DNA from: Marinobacterium iners | GTDB taxonomy: Bacteria; Pseudomonadota; Gammaproteobacteria; Pseudomonadales; Balneatricaceae | Direction: 5' to 3' | NCBI RefSeq assembly: GCF_017310015.1 | Contig: NZ_CP022297.1 | Span: forward strand, 62,001 to 126,000 | Length of the DNA: 64,000 nt | Shown here: positions 57,001 through 64,000 of the stretch, piece after piece | How the letters are laid out: each line of letters starts with the position of its first letter | Numbering within the stretch: position 1 is the stretch's first letter | Position numbers and translations under genes: made by a program | Notes under the pieces: model-generated | Told to the model about the DNA's origin: nothing | Databases searched by the model: none | What the model saw: the letters and a program-made list of their open reading frames with translations, nothing else

Positions 57001-57183
57001 GCTGCGGTCATGAATGGCGACTTCCCCAAAGCGATGGATGACGCCGTGATCGCCCGCATGGACACCCAGCAGGGCATTGCGATGAAATATCTGTCCGAAC
57101 CGCAGATCACCAAAGAGCTGCAGGGGCTGATGCTGGCGTGGTTAAGGCAGCAGGTGCTGGGTGAGCAGAGTAGAAGAATGTAG
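54037..57183 (+). CDS. hsdR: Type I restriction enzyme motor/nuclease subunit
   Basis: 1048 residues, normal for HsdR, from ATG at 54037 after GAGGAA. The N-terminal nuclease domain has DLTLFVNGLPVATLELKSCF, the D...ELK motif, at about residues 146-160. The SF2 helicase core follows: Walker A HSAGSGKSNSIAWLAHQ (about 309-325), FAVIADEAHSSQTG (DEAH box), AFTATPKAKTLELFG, and VMLVANKFQTGFDQPKLCAM. A helical C-terminal domain binds the methylase. It would translocate and cut unmethylated DNA with HsdM and HsdS. hsdM is not in the window and hsdS is broken, so the gene is probably silent in function unless partners exist elsewhere. Confidence 0.95.
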   Translation: MADSRELAFQNDIIAALQAQGWQVGQSSQYDRKRALYPDDLIAYVQETQPDAWAKFCKIYGREPEHHLLNAAERSLSRKGTLWLLRNQIEDRGVRLKVATFKPDNSLNPELEQRYAANRLRVVPELIYSPHGYDGRIDLTLFVNGLPVATLELKSCFKQSLENAKKQYRYDRKPKTNGKDEPLLKFKRGAIVHFAVNQFEVAMTTKLAGKDTFFLPFNRGTAAGGAGNDQPADGYATEYLWNEVFQPDNWLKLLHRFVHLESKEVFDELGHLHTKETMIFPRYHQWAVVQTLLNTVRMEGTGQKYLIQHSAGSGKSNSIAWLAHQASSLCNAEGNKVFNSVIVITDRTVLDSQLQETISQFEHKSGVVSRINREEGDGSKSAQLADALSRGTPIIIVTIQTFPHVLKAIQESTGLQDRTFAVIADEAHSSQTGSTARQLREVLMAEQLKDEDELSAEDVMNATLAARGGSDKISYFAFTATPKAKTLELFGRPEDPSMPISDNNPPHPFHVYSMRQAIEEGFILDVLRNYTSYALAYKLAMQQEADQEVDSKKAKTRLSRWVRLHPHNIGQKVQVIIEHFRENVMHLLAGEAKAMVVTGSRMEAVRYKLAFDKYVREQGYERIQAMVAFSGEVNDLESGPEPFTERNMNPDLKGRDMRKAFDTDDYQVMLVANKFQTGFDQPKLCAMYVDKKLTGVDCIQTLSRLNRTYPGKDTTYVLDFTNDPQEVLAEFQKYFETAQLDQTSDPNLVYDLQHKLLENSILQWHEVEAFADAYFDPKRGAEALTGYIKPAVDRFIQRYRHANEVLRDARIQLKRLIESGSDSERANAERSVKAAEETRDSLDLFKKDVNSYIRFYEFISQITPFEDPALEQLNVYSRHLLPLLRQEVIEEDEIDLTAVALSHYNLKQKRTQDLKLKDGEGQYTGTTAVGTGKPKEGEYDLLSHIVEKMNELFGTETTDGDKLDFVQGLASKLTENESVMDQIRHNTDAAVMNGDFPKAMDDAVIARMDTQQGIAMKYLSEPQITKELQGLMLAWLRQQVLGEQSRRM

Positions 57184-57188
57184 TGGTA

Positions 57189-57223
57189 GCACCTTTGTGC
57201 AAGGGGTGCCTGCACAAAGGTGC
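57189..57223. terminator. Strong hairpin between hsdR and AIM24 gene
   Basis: GCACCTTTGTGCA is mirrored exactly by TGCACAAAGGTGC, with 9 bases between. It lies just after the hsdR stop and just past the 3' end of the convergent gene. No T-run follows on either strand, so it is a candidate bidirectional transcription barrier rather than a classic terminator. It also marks the border between accessory and chromosomal DNA. Confidence 0.55.
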
Positions 57224-57229
57224 GAAAAC

Positions 57230-58018
57230 TCAACGTCCCCCAATCATCCGCCCGATACCGCCCAGCACCGAGCCTTCGCCTTGGTCATTGCCGCCGTTGG
57301 ATGGGGCGTGGGCCAGAATACGGTCTGCCATGCGTGAGAACGGCAGGCTTTGCAGCCAGACAGTGCCGGTGCCTTTGAGCGTGGCCAGAAACAATCCCTC
57401 ACCGCCAAACACCATTGATTTCAGGTTGCCGGCGCGCTGGATGTCGTAGTCGATCCCTTCGGTGAAGCCGACCAGACAACCTGTATCCACGCGCAGGGTT
57501 TCGCCGTTCAGTTTCTTTTCCACCACGGTGCCGCCAGCTTGAATGAAGGCCATGCCATCGCCTTCCAGCTTCTGCAGGATAAAACCTTCACCACCGAAAA
57601 AGCCGGCGCCGATGCGACGGTTGAAAGTGATGCTGATGCGGGTGCCCAGCGCGGCACAGAGGAAGGCATCCTTCTGGCAGATCACCTTTTCGCCCAGCTG
57701 TGCCATGTTAAGAGGCACGATGTTGCCTGGATAGGGCGCGGCAAAGGCTACCCGGCGTTTGTGGCTGCCTCGGTTGCTGAAGTGAGTGGTGAAGATCGAT
57801 TCGCCGGTGAACACGCGCTTGCCGGCGGAAAACAGCTTGCCCATCAGACCCTCGTCGGGATTGGAACCATCACCCATTTTGGTTTCAAAAGCGATGTCCT
57901 CTTCCATATAGGTCATGGCACCAGCTTCGGCGATGACGGCTTCGCCCGGGTCCAATTCCACTTCAACCAGCTGCATCTCCGAGCCGATCAGCTCGTAATC
58001 CACTTCATGGCAACGCAT
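57230..58018 (-). CDS. AIM24/TIGR00266-family protein
   Basis: 262 residues of the conserved TIGR00266 (DUF124, AIM24) family: an all-beta protein with the repeated pattern ELDPGEAVIAEAGAMTYMEE, NRGSHKRRVAFAAPYPGNIV, FFGGEGFILQKLEGDGMAFI and DTGCLVGFTEGIDYD. The glycine-rich tail (GGNDQGEGSVLGGIGRMIGG) is common in the family. Biochemical role unknown; a relative is needed for mitochondrial inner-membrane architecture in yeast. It is divergent from the DUF1853 gene with 38 bases between the starts. Confidence 0.92.
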   Translation of the reverse strand: MRCHEVDYELIGSEMQLVEVELDPGEAVIAEAGAMTYMEEDIAFETKMGDGSNPDEGLMGKLFSAGKRVFTGESIFTTHFSNRGSHKRRVAFAAPYPGNIVPLNMAQLGEKVICQKDAFLCAALGTRISITFNRRIGAGFFGGEGFILQKLEGDGMAFIQAGGTVVEKKLNGETLRVDTGCLVGFTEGIDYDIQRAGNLKSMVFGGEGLFLATLKGTGTVWLQSLPFSRMADRILAHAPSNGGNDQGEGSVLGGIGRMIGGR

Positions 58019-58176
58019 GGCACTCTCTCCTGTCGATTTGCTCCGTGTTGTTGTGAATGAGTATAACGGAAAGCACCCTGCTGCCGCTCGTCGCGCAATA
58101 TGAAGGTCAAGTTCCGAAACCTCAAGCCATATGGGCTATCATGCCGAATACCGGGTTCAGGTTAGTGGAGAGGGTG

Positions 58177-59076
58177 ATGTACAGGGCAAATGAAATTGAA
58201 TACCTGCCGCGAAGCCTGCGTCATTTGTACTGGCTCTGTCAGGCGCCATCACTGATGAGGCATGAGCGGGTATTTGACCTGACAGCAGCGCTGCCACAGG
58301 ACTACAGGCTGCGGATTGATCGTCTGGCACATTGTCCCGATGTGCTGCAGCAGCTGAATATGGCGGCAGAGCTGCGCCTTGGCCTGTACTTTGAGCAGCT
58401 GTATGCCTGCCTGATGACCCATGTACTGGGCTGGGAACTGCTGGGGCACAACCTTCAGGTGCGTGAGCAGGGTCGTACCTTGGGCGAGTTGGACTTTCTG
58501 CTGCGAAATCCGCTCAGCGGTGAAGTTGAGCATCACGAAATCGCGGTGAAATTCTATCTGGCGGCCGGTGCTGATGACTCGCACTGGTACGGCCCCAACA
58601 GCCGTGACCGGCTGGATCTGAAAACCGAGCGCTTGCTTGGTCATCAGGTAAAGATGGCTGAACAGCCCGCCAGCCGGGCTATGCTGGCTGAGAAAGGGCT
58701 GCCGCAGTCGGCTCGATCACATGTGTTGATGCCGGGATATCTGTTTTATCCAGCCGGACAGAGTGCGCTGCCGTTGCCGCCCAATGTGTCGGAGAACCAC
58801 TTGCGTGGCGACTGGCTGCGAGCATCGCAGGTAAGTGAATTACGGCTGGAAACCAGTGTGCAGCTGAACAAGCCTGACTGGCTGGGGCCCTGGCACCAGA
58901 CATGTCACCCGGATGGAATGCTGGCGCATGCGCAGGCCTCTCGAATTGCCGCCGGAGGCCCACCAAAGCTGTTTGCACAGTTGGGGCAGGATGGAAATAG
59001 CGGTGTATGGCACGAGACAAAGCGTTTTTTTCTGGTGCCGGATGAATGGCCTTATACCAGCATGGAGAAAGCTTAG
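58177..59076 (+). CDS. DUF1853-family protein
   Basis: 299 residues from ATG at 58177, chosen because GTGGAGAGGG stands just before it. An ATG at 58057 in the same frame would add 40 residues without family resemblance. DUF1853 features are ACLMTHVLGWELLGHNLQVR, TLGELDFLLRNPLSGEVEHH and EIAVKFYLAAG, a pattern of acidic residues and lysine resembling a PD-(D/E)XK nuclease fold (E..D...E.K), followed by DRLDLKTERLLGHQV. The function of the family is not established. Confidence 0.85.
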   Translation: MYRANEIEYLPRSLRHLYWLCQAPSLMRHERVFDLTAALPQDYRLRIDRLAHCPDVLQQLNMAAELRLGLYFEQLYACLMTHVLGWELLGHNLQVREQGRTLGELDFLLRNPLSGEVEHHEIAVKFYLAAGADDSHWYGPNSRDRLDLKTERLLGHQVKMAEQPASRAMLAEKGLPQSARSHVLMPGYLFYPAGQSALPLPPNVSENHLRGDWLRASQVSELRLETSVQLNKPDWLGPWHQTCHPDGMLAHAQASRIAAGGPPKLFAQLGQDGNSGVWHETKRFFLVPDEWPYTSMEKA

Positions 59077-59159
59077 TACCAGTGGTTCTGTCAGCAGCAT
59101 TGAACCCGCTTCTGCTTGTGGGTACCTTAGGCGTTTAGCTTTCAATTGACGAACCCGAC

Positions 59160-59561
59160 GTGTTTCAGACCCGCACTGACCATTTTGATTCTCATCGCCC
59201 TCAGGCCCTTGTGGTTCTGATGCTGATGGCTGTTCTGGTGCTGCAGCTGTTTAGTCTGGTTCAGGCGTCCCTCCCCGCTGAACATCATGCCGTCAGTAGT
59301 CACTGCATGGCTCAGATGAACACTGCGCATCAACCTTCGGGTAGCAGCTGTCATCTGGAGCAGCCTCATGAAGCGGCCTGTTGCGACAGTTTTCAAGCTG
59401 ACTGCGCCGATCACTGTGCTCAGGGCAGTGCACTGGTACTAAACAGCCAAATGGTGCTGTTGCGACCGACTGCAGTGCACCGCCCTATCGATCTGTTACA
59501 GCTACCGGATGCACCGGTTTTCTCCCGCTATGAGCCACCCAGACCCCGCACATTGGTCTGA
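59160..59561 (+). CDS. Small Cys/His-rich exported protein
   Basis: 133 residues from GTG at 59160. One hydrophobic segment (LVVLMLMAVLVLQLFSLVQA) at about 19-38 is a signal peptide or anchor. The outer part is rich in His and Cys (EHHAVSSHCMAQMNTAHQPS, CHLEQPHEAACCDSFQADCA, DHCAQG), suggesting metal binding. It sits 78 bases before the DUF411 lipoprotein gene, in the same direction, which supports a shared role in copper or other metal handling. No named family was recognised. Confidence 0.65.
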   Translation: MFQTRTDHFDSHRPQALVVLMLMAVLVLQLFSLVQASLPAEHHAVSSHCMAQMNTAHQPSGSSCHLEQPHEAACCDSFQADCADHCAQGSALVLNSQMVLLRPTAVHRPIDLLQLPDAPVFSRYEPPRPRTLV

Positions 59562-59639
59562 AGTGTGTTCAGGGAGCCTGGCTCCCTCCCCTTGAAACAG
59601 CATTGTGCGGCCTGATCGTTCGCACAGAGGAGAAATTCC

Positions 59640-60179
59640 ATGTCCCTTTATCGTACTGGCCTTGTGGCCCTTTCGTTAGTTGTATCTACCGCTTTGCTGA
59701 GTGCCTGCAGCGATTCTCAGGCAACTTCAGAAGCACCGAAGCCGGCAACACAGGCAACGGCCCAGCAAGCCAGCGTTGATGCCATGAATCTGCGTGTCTA
59801 CAAGAGCCCTACCTGTGGCTGCTGTGTGGATTGGATTGACCATGTCGAAGATGCAGGCTTCCATTCGGTGACCCATCACCCAGATAACCTGACCCAACTG
59901 AAGCTGGATATGGGTTTGCAGGGGCAGTATCACTCCTGTCACACCGCTGTATCCGAGCAAGGCTATCTATTTGAAGGCCATGTGCCGGCGAAGCTGATGC
60001 AAGACTTTCTGGAGCAGCCGCCCGCCGATGCTTTGGGGCTGGCGGTACCGGGCATGCCGATGGGCAGTCCAGGTATGGAGGTTGATGATCGCTTCAGCCC
60101 GTACCAGGTGCTGCTGGTGAAGAAAGATGGCAGCTACGAGGTTTACGCAACCATCGAAGAGCAAGCTGATCAGTACTGA
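59640..60179 (+). CDS. DUF411 metal-binding lipoprotein
   Basis: 179 residues. Leader with lipobox LLSAC, cysteine at residue 23, so it is probably an outer or inner membrane lipoprotein facing the periplasm. A linker rich in Ala/Thr follows, then the DUF411 domain: RVYKSPTCGCCVDWIDHVED with the Cys-x-Cys-Cys site, QYHSCHTAVSEQGYLFEGHV and GLAVPGMPMGSPGME. DUF411 proteins are found with copper-resistance genes and are thought to bind metal. Confidence 0.9.
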   Translation: MSLYRTGLVALSLVVSTALLSACSDSQATSEAPKPATQATAQQASVDAMNLRVYKSPTCGCCVDWIDHVEDAGFHSVTHHPDNLTQLKLDMGLQGQYHSCHTAVSEQGYLFEGHVPAKLMQDFLEQPPADALGLAVPGMPMGSPGMEVDDRFSPYQVLLVKKDGSYEVYATIEEQADQY

Positions 60180-60216
60180 TCCAATACAATGTAACCTTGT
60201 AAGGCTCTGTTCTCGG

Positions 60217-60246
60217 CGAGGGTGAGTGGCTATACTCTAACCCTCG
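60217..60246. promoter_or_regulatory. Hairpin with TATACT before EAL-HDOD gene
   Basis: CGAGGGT (60217-60223) pairs with ACCCTCG (60240-60246); the loop contains TATACT, a good -10-like hexamer. It is either the terminator of the DUF411 gene (a short T-run follows) or a promoter element of the next gene. Confidence 0.4.
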
Positions 60247-60285
60247 TTTGAAAACAAGCAGAAACAGACCAACAAGGAGTCAACA

Positions 60286-61533
60286 GTGGCGTCGACCGGC
60301 TCTCAAATCATGGCAGATGAACAGCAGCTCCAGGTATTAATGGCGCGACAGCCGATTTATACCAAGAGCCAGGATGTGGTCGCCTTTGAGTTGCTGTTCC
60401 GTGATACGGATGGCAATTTCGTTGAAGGTCTGAAGGATGAAGATGCCACGCTCGGTGTGTTGCTTGGTACTTACTCCAGTATCACCAAGGGCGGTGCGGT
60501 TCAGTCACTGCCCTGTTTCCTCAAGGTGACGGACAGCTTCCTGCTCAATAATGATGTGCCCGAATTGCCGAAGCAGAATTTTGTGCTGGAAATTCTGGGC
60601 CACTCGGACGTAACGCCCGAGTTCATTGCTCGAGTGAAGGGACTGGCGCAGCAGGGCTACCGACTGGCTTTGGCGGATTACGACCCGCGAGACCCCAAGT
60701 TCGAGCCACTGTTGAACATCGTTCATGTACTGAAGCTGGATATTCAGCTGCTGGGGCTGGATAACATTCCTGCGTTGTTGCAGCGCCTGCGAACCTATCA
60801 GCTTGAGCTGCTGGCCGACAAGGTGGAGACTCAGGAAGAGTTTCGTCGCTGTCTGGAGATGGGCTTTGCCCTCTATATGGGCTATTTCCTCAGCAAGCCC
60901 GAGGCGGTCAAAGGCAAGAAAATCACCGGTAACAAGGTGGTTCTGCTGGAGTTGCTCACCGAAATGCAGCGTCCCAGCGCCACGGCACAGTCCATTGAAC
61001 AGATTGCCCTGCATGATCCGGCGCTGACCTATCGGATTCTGAGGGTGGTCAACTCCGCTGCCTTCAATCTCAAACGTGAAATCAGCTCGCTCTCCCACGC
61101 CATCTCCCTGCTTGGTATCGATCAAATCAAACGCTGGGTGATGCTGTTCCTGACCAGTACCGATAAAACCAAGCCGGACGAGCTGACGCGCAACATGCTG
61201 GTGCGTGGCCGTTTTTGCGAGCTGCTGGCCGAGATGCTGGGGCGAAATGAGCCGATCAACCATTTCATCGTAGGCCTGCTGTCGCAGCTGGATGTATTGC
61301 TGGACATGGAGATGGAAGATCTTCTGTCTCAGGTCCCCCTGCAGCAGGATATGAAAGATGCTCTGGTTGGCCGCAGAGGCTCATGCGGTGAGCTGCTGCA
61401 GCAGGTTGAACATTATGAAAGGGGTGAGTTTGAGCAGCTCAGCCGAGAGTTGGACAAGCCCTTCTATGAGGTGGCCTATCGCCACAGCCTGAACTGGGCA
61501 CAGCAGGTGATGCTGGCCATGCAGCAGGCGTGA
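60286..61533 (+). CDS. EAL-HDOD signalling protein
   Basis: 415 residues from GTG at 60286 (SD AAGGAG); ATG at 60310 is an alternative. The N-terminal half is a degenerate EAL domain: ARQPIYTKSQDVVAFELLFR has ELL instead of EAL, and LALADYDPRDPKFEPLLNIV and YFLSKPEAVKGKKI match the later part, but most metal-binding residues of active phosphodiesterases are lacking. The C-terminal half is HDOD (LLTEMQRPSATAQSIEQIAL, DPALTYRILRVVNSAAFNLK, ISSLSHAISLLGIDQIKRWV). Members act as protein-interaction switches in motility or c-di-GMP signalling. Confidence 0.92.
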   Translation: MASTGSQIMADEQQLQVLMARQPIYTKSQDVVAFELLFRDTDGNFVEGLKDEDATLGVLLGTYSSITKGGAVQSLPCFLKVTDSFLLNNDVPELPKQNFVLEILGHSDVTPEFIARVKGLAQQGYRLALADYDPRDPKFEPLLNIVHVLKLDIQLLGLDNIPALLQRLRTYQLELLADKVETQEEFRRCLEMGFALYMGYFLSKPEAVKGKKITGNKVVLLELLTEMQRPSATAQSIEQIALHDPALTYRILRVVNSAAFNLKREISSLSHAISLLGIDQIKRWVMLFLTSTDKTKPDELTRNMLVRGRFCELLAEMLGRNEPINHFIVGLLSQLDVLLDMEMEDLLSQVPLQQDMKDALVGRRGSCGELLQQVEHYERGEFEQLSRELDKPFYEVAYRHSLNWAQQVMLAMQQA

Positions 61534-62285
61534 TCGGCTGGTTACCGCCTGAACTGGTGGCGCTGGACGCTGTTTGGCTGATCCTGACCGCTGGCTTTAC
61601 CTCCCTTATGACCGCGACCCTTGGTATTGGTGGCGGTGTTTTGCTGCTGGTTGCGATGGCACAGATTGTACCGATCGCCGCACTGATCCCCGTGCATGGT
61701 CTGGTTCAGCTTGGCTCCAATGGCAACCGTGCCCTGATGACCCGTCAGCATATTGATTGGCCTCTGTGTGGTCGATTTTTGCTTGGTGCTCTGATTGGCG
61801 CAGGGCTCGCATCACTGGTTGTGGTACAGCTGCCGTTGCAGGTGATTCAGCTGGCAGTGGCCGGTTTCATTCTGTGGATGGTGTGGGGGCCAAAGCCGGC
61901 TATGCGCACATTGACACCCTTGCGCACCCTGCTGGCCGGTTCATTAACCACTTTTGTCTCCATGTTCGTCGGGGCCAGCGGTCCACTGGTGGCTGCGTTC
62001 GTGCATCGTCACAGCTATGACAAGATGCAGACCGTTGCCACCTTTGCCGCGGCGATGACTGGTCAGCACCTGCTCAAGGGTGTGGTGTTCTCCTTTATTG
62101 GCTTTTCCTTTATCGACTGGTTGCCACTGATCGGCCTGATGATTCTCAGTGGTATGCTGGGCACCTGGATCGGGCTTAACCTGCTGCAGAAAGTCAGCTC
62201 GGTCTGGTTCAACCGCCTGTTCCGCATCATCGTCACTGTGTTGGCATTGCGTCTGCTGTGGCAGGCACTGCAACCCCTTATCTAA
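61530..62285 (+). CDS. TSUP (TauE/SafE) family membrane transporter
   Basis: 251 residues, GTG start overlapping the previous stop by four bases, so probably co-translated. Seven to eight hydrophobic helices. The family repeats are visible: FTSLMTATLGIGGGVLLLVA near the N-terminus and TTFVSMFVGASGPLVAAFVH in the second half. TSUP carriers export or import small sulfur or organic acids; the substrate here is unknown. Confidence 0.9.
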   Translation: MIGWLPPELVALDAVWLILTAGFTSLMTATLGIGGGVLLLVAMAQIVPIAALIPVHGLVQLGSNGNRALMTRQHIDWPLCGRFLLGALIGAGLASLVVVQLPLQVIQLAVAGFILWMVWGPKPAMRTLTPLRTLLAGSLTTFVSMFVGASGPLVAAFVHRHSYDKMQTVATFAAAMTGQHLLKGVVFSFIGFSFIDWLPLIGLMILSGMLGTWIGLNLLQKVSSVWFNRLFRIIVTVLALRLLWQALQPLI

Positions 62286-62348
62286 ACGAACTGGCATCCC
62301 CTTTCGGCCTGACCGATACTGAAACCGTGCAACGGAATCGGAGGTCGT

Positions 62349-63569
62349 GTGCGGCAATCCTATTACCACTGGTTACCCGATCAGCAGGCGCTGATGCTGG
62401 AGCAGACAATTGCGCTGGCCGAAATCAATTCGGGTACGTTCAATGTCACGGGCGTTAATGCCGTCGCTGACAGGCTCGCTGAGCTGGCCGCTGGGTTGAA
62501 TGCCGTGGTGCAGCGGATCGATCTGCCGCATTACCGTCAGCTCACGGACAAGGCCGAATGGCAGGAGCAACCACTGGGACAGGCGCTGCAGCTGCAAAAA
62601 CATCCAGATGCGCCGCTGCAGCTGTTGTTGATGGGACATCTGGATACGGTCTACGGCGTTGACCATCCCTTCCAGAAGATACGCTGGCTTGATGCAGAGC
62701 GCCTCAACGGCCCCGGGGTAACCGATATGAAAGGTGGCCTGGTGGTAGCACTGCATGCTCTGACGGCGCTGGAAGCCTCGCCGCTGGCGGGCAAAATCGG
62801 CTGGCGATGGCTGCTTAACCCGGATGAAGAGATCGGCTCGCCCTGCTCTGCTGAACTGATTGCGAGCTGTGCGGCAGAGGCTGACCTGGGGCTGGTGTTT
62901 GAACCGGCATTGGCCGATGGTTCTCTCGCTGGCGCGCGCAAGGGCAGTGGCAATTTCAGTGTGCGTGTAACGGGACGTGCTGCCCACGCGGGGCGCGAAC
63001 ATCACCTGGGTCGTAACGCGATCCGGGCGTTGTGCGATTTCATCAGTGCGCTGGATAACCTTAACGGTCAGCGAAAAGGGGTGACCATCAACCCCGGCTA
63101 TATTCATGGAGGTGGTGCGGTCAACGTGGTGCCCGATCGGGCGATGGCGCGTTTCAATATACGTATTGAACAGGCTGAAGATGAGCTCTGGTGCCTGCAG
63201 CATCTTGAGCAGTTACAACAGCGAATCCTCCGGCAGGAGGGTATTCAAATTGAGCAGGACGGTGGTTTTGGGCGCAAGCCCAAACCGTTTGGGCCGCACC
63301 TGCGTTTGTTTGAACGCCTGCGCCAGATAGGCCAGGGGTTGGGCACCAAGCTGAACTGGCTGCCCAGTGGAGGCTGCTGCGATGGCAATAATCTGGCCGC
63401 TGCAGGAGTGGCTAACATTGATACGCTGGGAGTGTGTGGTGGCTCAATTCATTCCAGCGATGAATTTCTGCTGGTTGGCAGTCTTTCAGAGCGCGCCCGA
63501 CTGACAGCCGCGCTGTTGTTCGAACTGGCCCAGGATGACCCGGCGCAGTGGCGCCGTAAACGGAGGTAA
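62349..63569 (+). CDS. M20-family metallohydrolase
   Basis: 406 residues from GTG at 62349 after GGAGGTC. Zinc-site motifs in order: LLLMGHLDTVYG (His, Asp), GPGVTDMKGGLVVALHAL (bridging Asp), LLNPDEEIGSPCSAELI (catalytic Glu and ligand), ADLGLVFEPAL, and VCGGSIHSSDEFLLV (last His). The dimerisation domain lies between (VTGRAAHAGREHHLGRNAIR). It cleaves an amide or peptide bond; placed two bases before astD it may deacylate an arginine-pathway intermediate, but the true AstE belongs to another family. Confidence 0.9.
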   Translation: MRQSYYHWLPDQQALMLEQTIALAEINSGTFNVTGVNAVADRLAELAAGLNAVVQRIDLPHYRQLTDKAEWQEQPLGQALQLQKHPDAPLQLLLMGHLDTVYGVDHPFQKIRWLDAERLNGPGVTDMKGGLVVALHALTALEASPLAGKIGWRWLLNPDEEIGSPCSAELIASCAAEADLGLVFEPALADGSLAGARKGSGNFSVRVTGRAAHAGREHHLGRNAIRALCDFISALDNLNGQRKGVTINPGYIHGGGAVNVVPDRAMARFNIRIEQAEDELWCLQHLEQLQQRILRQEGIQIEQDGGFGRKPKPFGPHLRLFERLRQIGQGLGTKLNWLPSGGCCDGNNLAAAGVANIDTLGVCGGSIHSSDEFLLVGSLSERARLTAALLFELAQDDPAQWRRKRR

Positions 63570-63571
63570 GC

Positions 63572-64000
63572 ATGCTGGATCTGCTGATCAACGGCATCTG
63601 GGTGACCGGTGAAGGTACGCCACTGGTTTCCATCAATCCAGTGAATGGCGAGCGGCTCTGGAGTGGCCAAAGTGCCAGTCTGGAACAGGTTGACCGGGCG
63701 TTGTCTGCTGCGAGGCGGGCGGCGTCGGACTGGGGTGGGCTGGGGTTTGATCTGCGTCGACAGCTGGTCGAACGTTATACAGACCTGCTGCAGCAGGAAG
63801 CCGAACCAATGGCGATTTGTATCGCGGAAGAAACCGGCAAGCCGTTGTGGGAGGCACGTACCGAAGTCACCAGCATGATCGGCAAAACCGCTCTGTCAAT
63901 CCGGGCATATTCAGAACGCACCGGTTGCCATATCAGCGAACAGAATGGTATTCGCACAGCCGTGCGTCATAAGCCACATGGCGTGCTGGCGGTGTTTGGA
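63572..64000 (+). CDS. astD: Succinylglutamate semialdehyde dehydrogenase, partial
   Basis: The first 143 residues of an aldehyde dehydrogenase of about 490. ATG at 63572 after CGGAGG. The N-terminus (LINGIWVTGEGTPLVSINPV, NGERLWSGQSASLEQVDRAL, AICIAEETGKPLWEARTEV, SYSERTG-like region, AVRHKPHGVLAVFG) is the AstD pattern. It oxidises N-succinylglutamate semialdehyde in the arginine succinyltransferase pathway. The rest lies beyond the window. Confidence 0.9.
   Translation, partial: MLDLLINGIWVTGEGTPLVSINPVNGERLWSGQSASLEQVDRALSAARRAASDWGGLGFDLRRQLVERYTDLLQQEAEPMAICIAEETGKPLWEARTEVTSMIGKTALSIRAYSERTGCHISEQNGIRTAVRHKPHGVLAVFG

Noticed and set aside
1..64000. CRISPR arrays, rRNA and tRNA genes
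   Set aside because: No regularly spaced short repeats and no conserved RNA segments were found by reading.

Overview
The window reads as the chromosome of a marine-type gammaproteobacterium. An Oceanospirillales relative such as Marinobacterium or Neptunomonas is my inference from the type and base composition of the right-hand genes. About 57-64 kb looks like ordinary chromosome: AIM24, DUF1853, a DUF411 lipoprotein, EAL-HDOD, TSUP, an M20 hydrolase and the start of astD. Everything to the left is accessory DNA, saturated with insertion sequences and group II introns nested inside one another and inside older genes. No rRNA, tRNA or CRISPR array was found.

Layout. 0-7.05 kb: a truncated secreted protein, IS1380 copy 1, an IS1182 element and the right half of a Tn3-family transposon that ends inside a hipA-like gene. 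7.5-17.3 kb: a plasmid-like maintenance backbone (AAA ATPase, frameshifted ParA, ribbon-helix-helix protein, small acidic protein, secreted HNH nuclease, NYN ribonuclease, small partition-type protein), broken by an IS66 that itself carries an IS630, and by an IS4 sitting in a terminator stem. 17.3-21.3 kb: a two-gene membrane module on the minus strand, an ExbB/MotA/ZorA-like channel protein with a long coiled coil and a single-TM MotB/ZorB-like partner. Its second gene is split by a group II intron and its first gene has lost its 5' end to IS1380 copy 2. This is the best candidate for an undescribed system.

23-36.1 kb: an AraC regulator, an IS1634 copy, decayed IS6 and IS1380-type elements, then the lower meta-cleavage operon: remnants of a ring-hydroxylating dioxygenase fused to a dmpC remnant, then dmpE-F-G-H, an ISBst12-type IS66 element, and dmpI. 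Together E, F and G would convert 2-hydroxypentadienoate to acetyl-CoA and pyruvate; H and I feed in the oxalocrotonate branch. The ring-cleavage steps are missing. 36.3-44 kb is a nest of elements: IS110 remnant, IS5 inside it, IS1634 and a group II intron inside the IS5, an IS66 truncating the intron, and IS1380 copy 3 beside it. 44.4-47.5 kb holds a second AraC regulator related to the first, an intact IS3 element and a GntR regulator.

48-57.2 kb: a type I restriction locus with hsdR intact, hsdS split cleanly by IS1380 copy 5, the C-terminal part of an AlbA_2-type gene after copy 4, and no hsdM in the window. Target-site duplications let me reconstruct several interrupted genes exactly (RHH gene, IS66 tnpC, hsdS, an IS4-split terminator), and the intron junction does the same for the ZorB-like gene. 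The five IS1380 copies are the same length (1654 bp) and nearly identical; only two have matching target duplications, which points to a recent burst followed by deletions or inversions.
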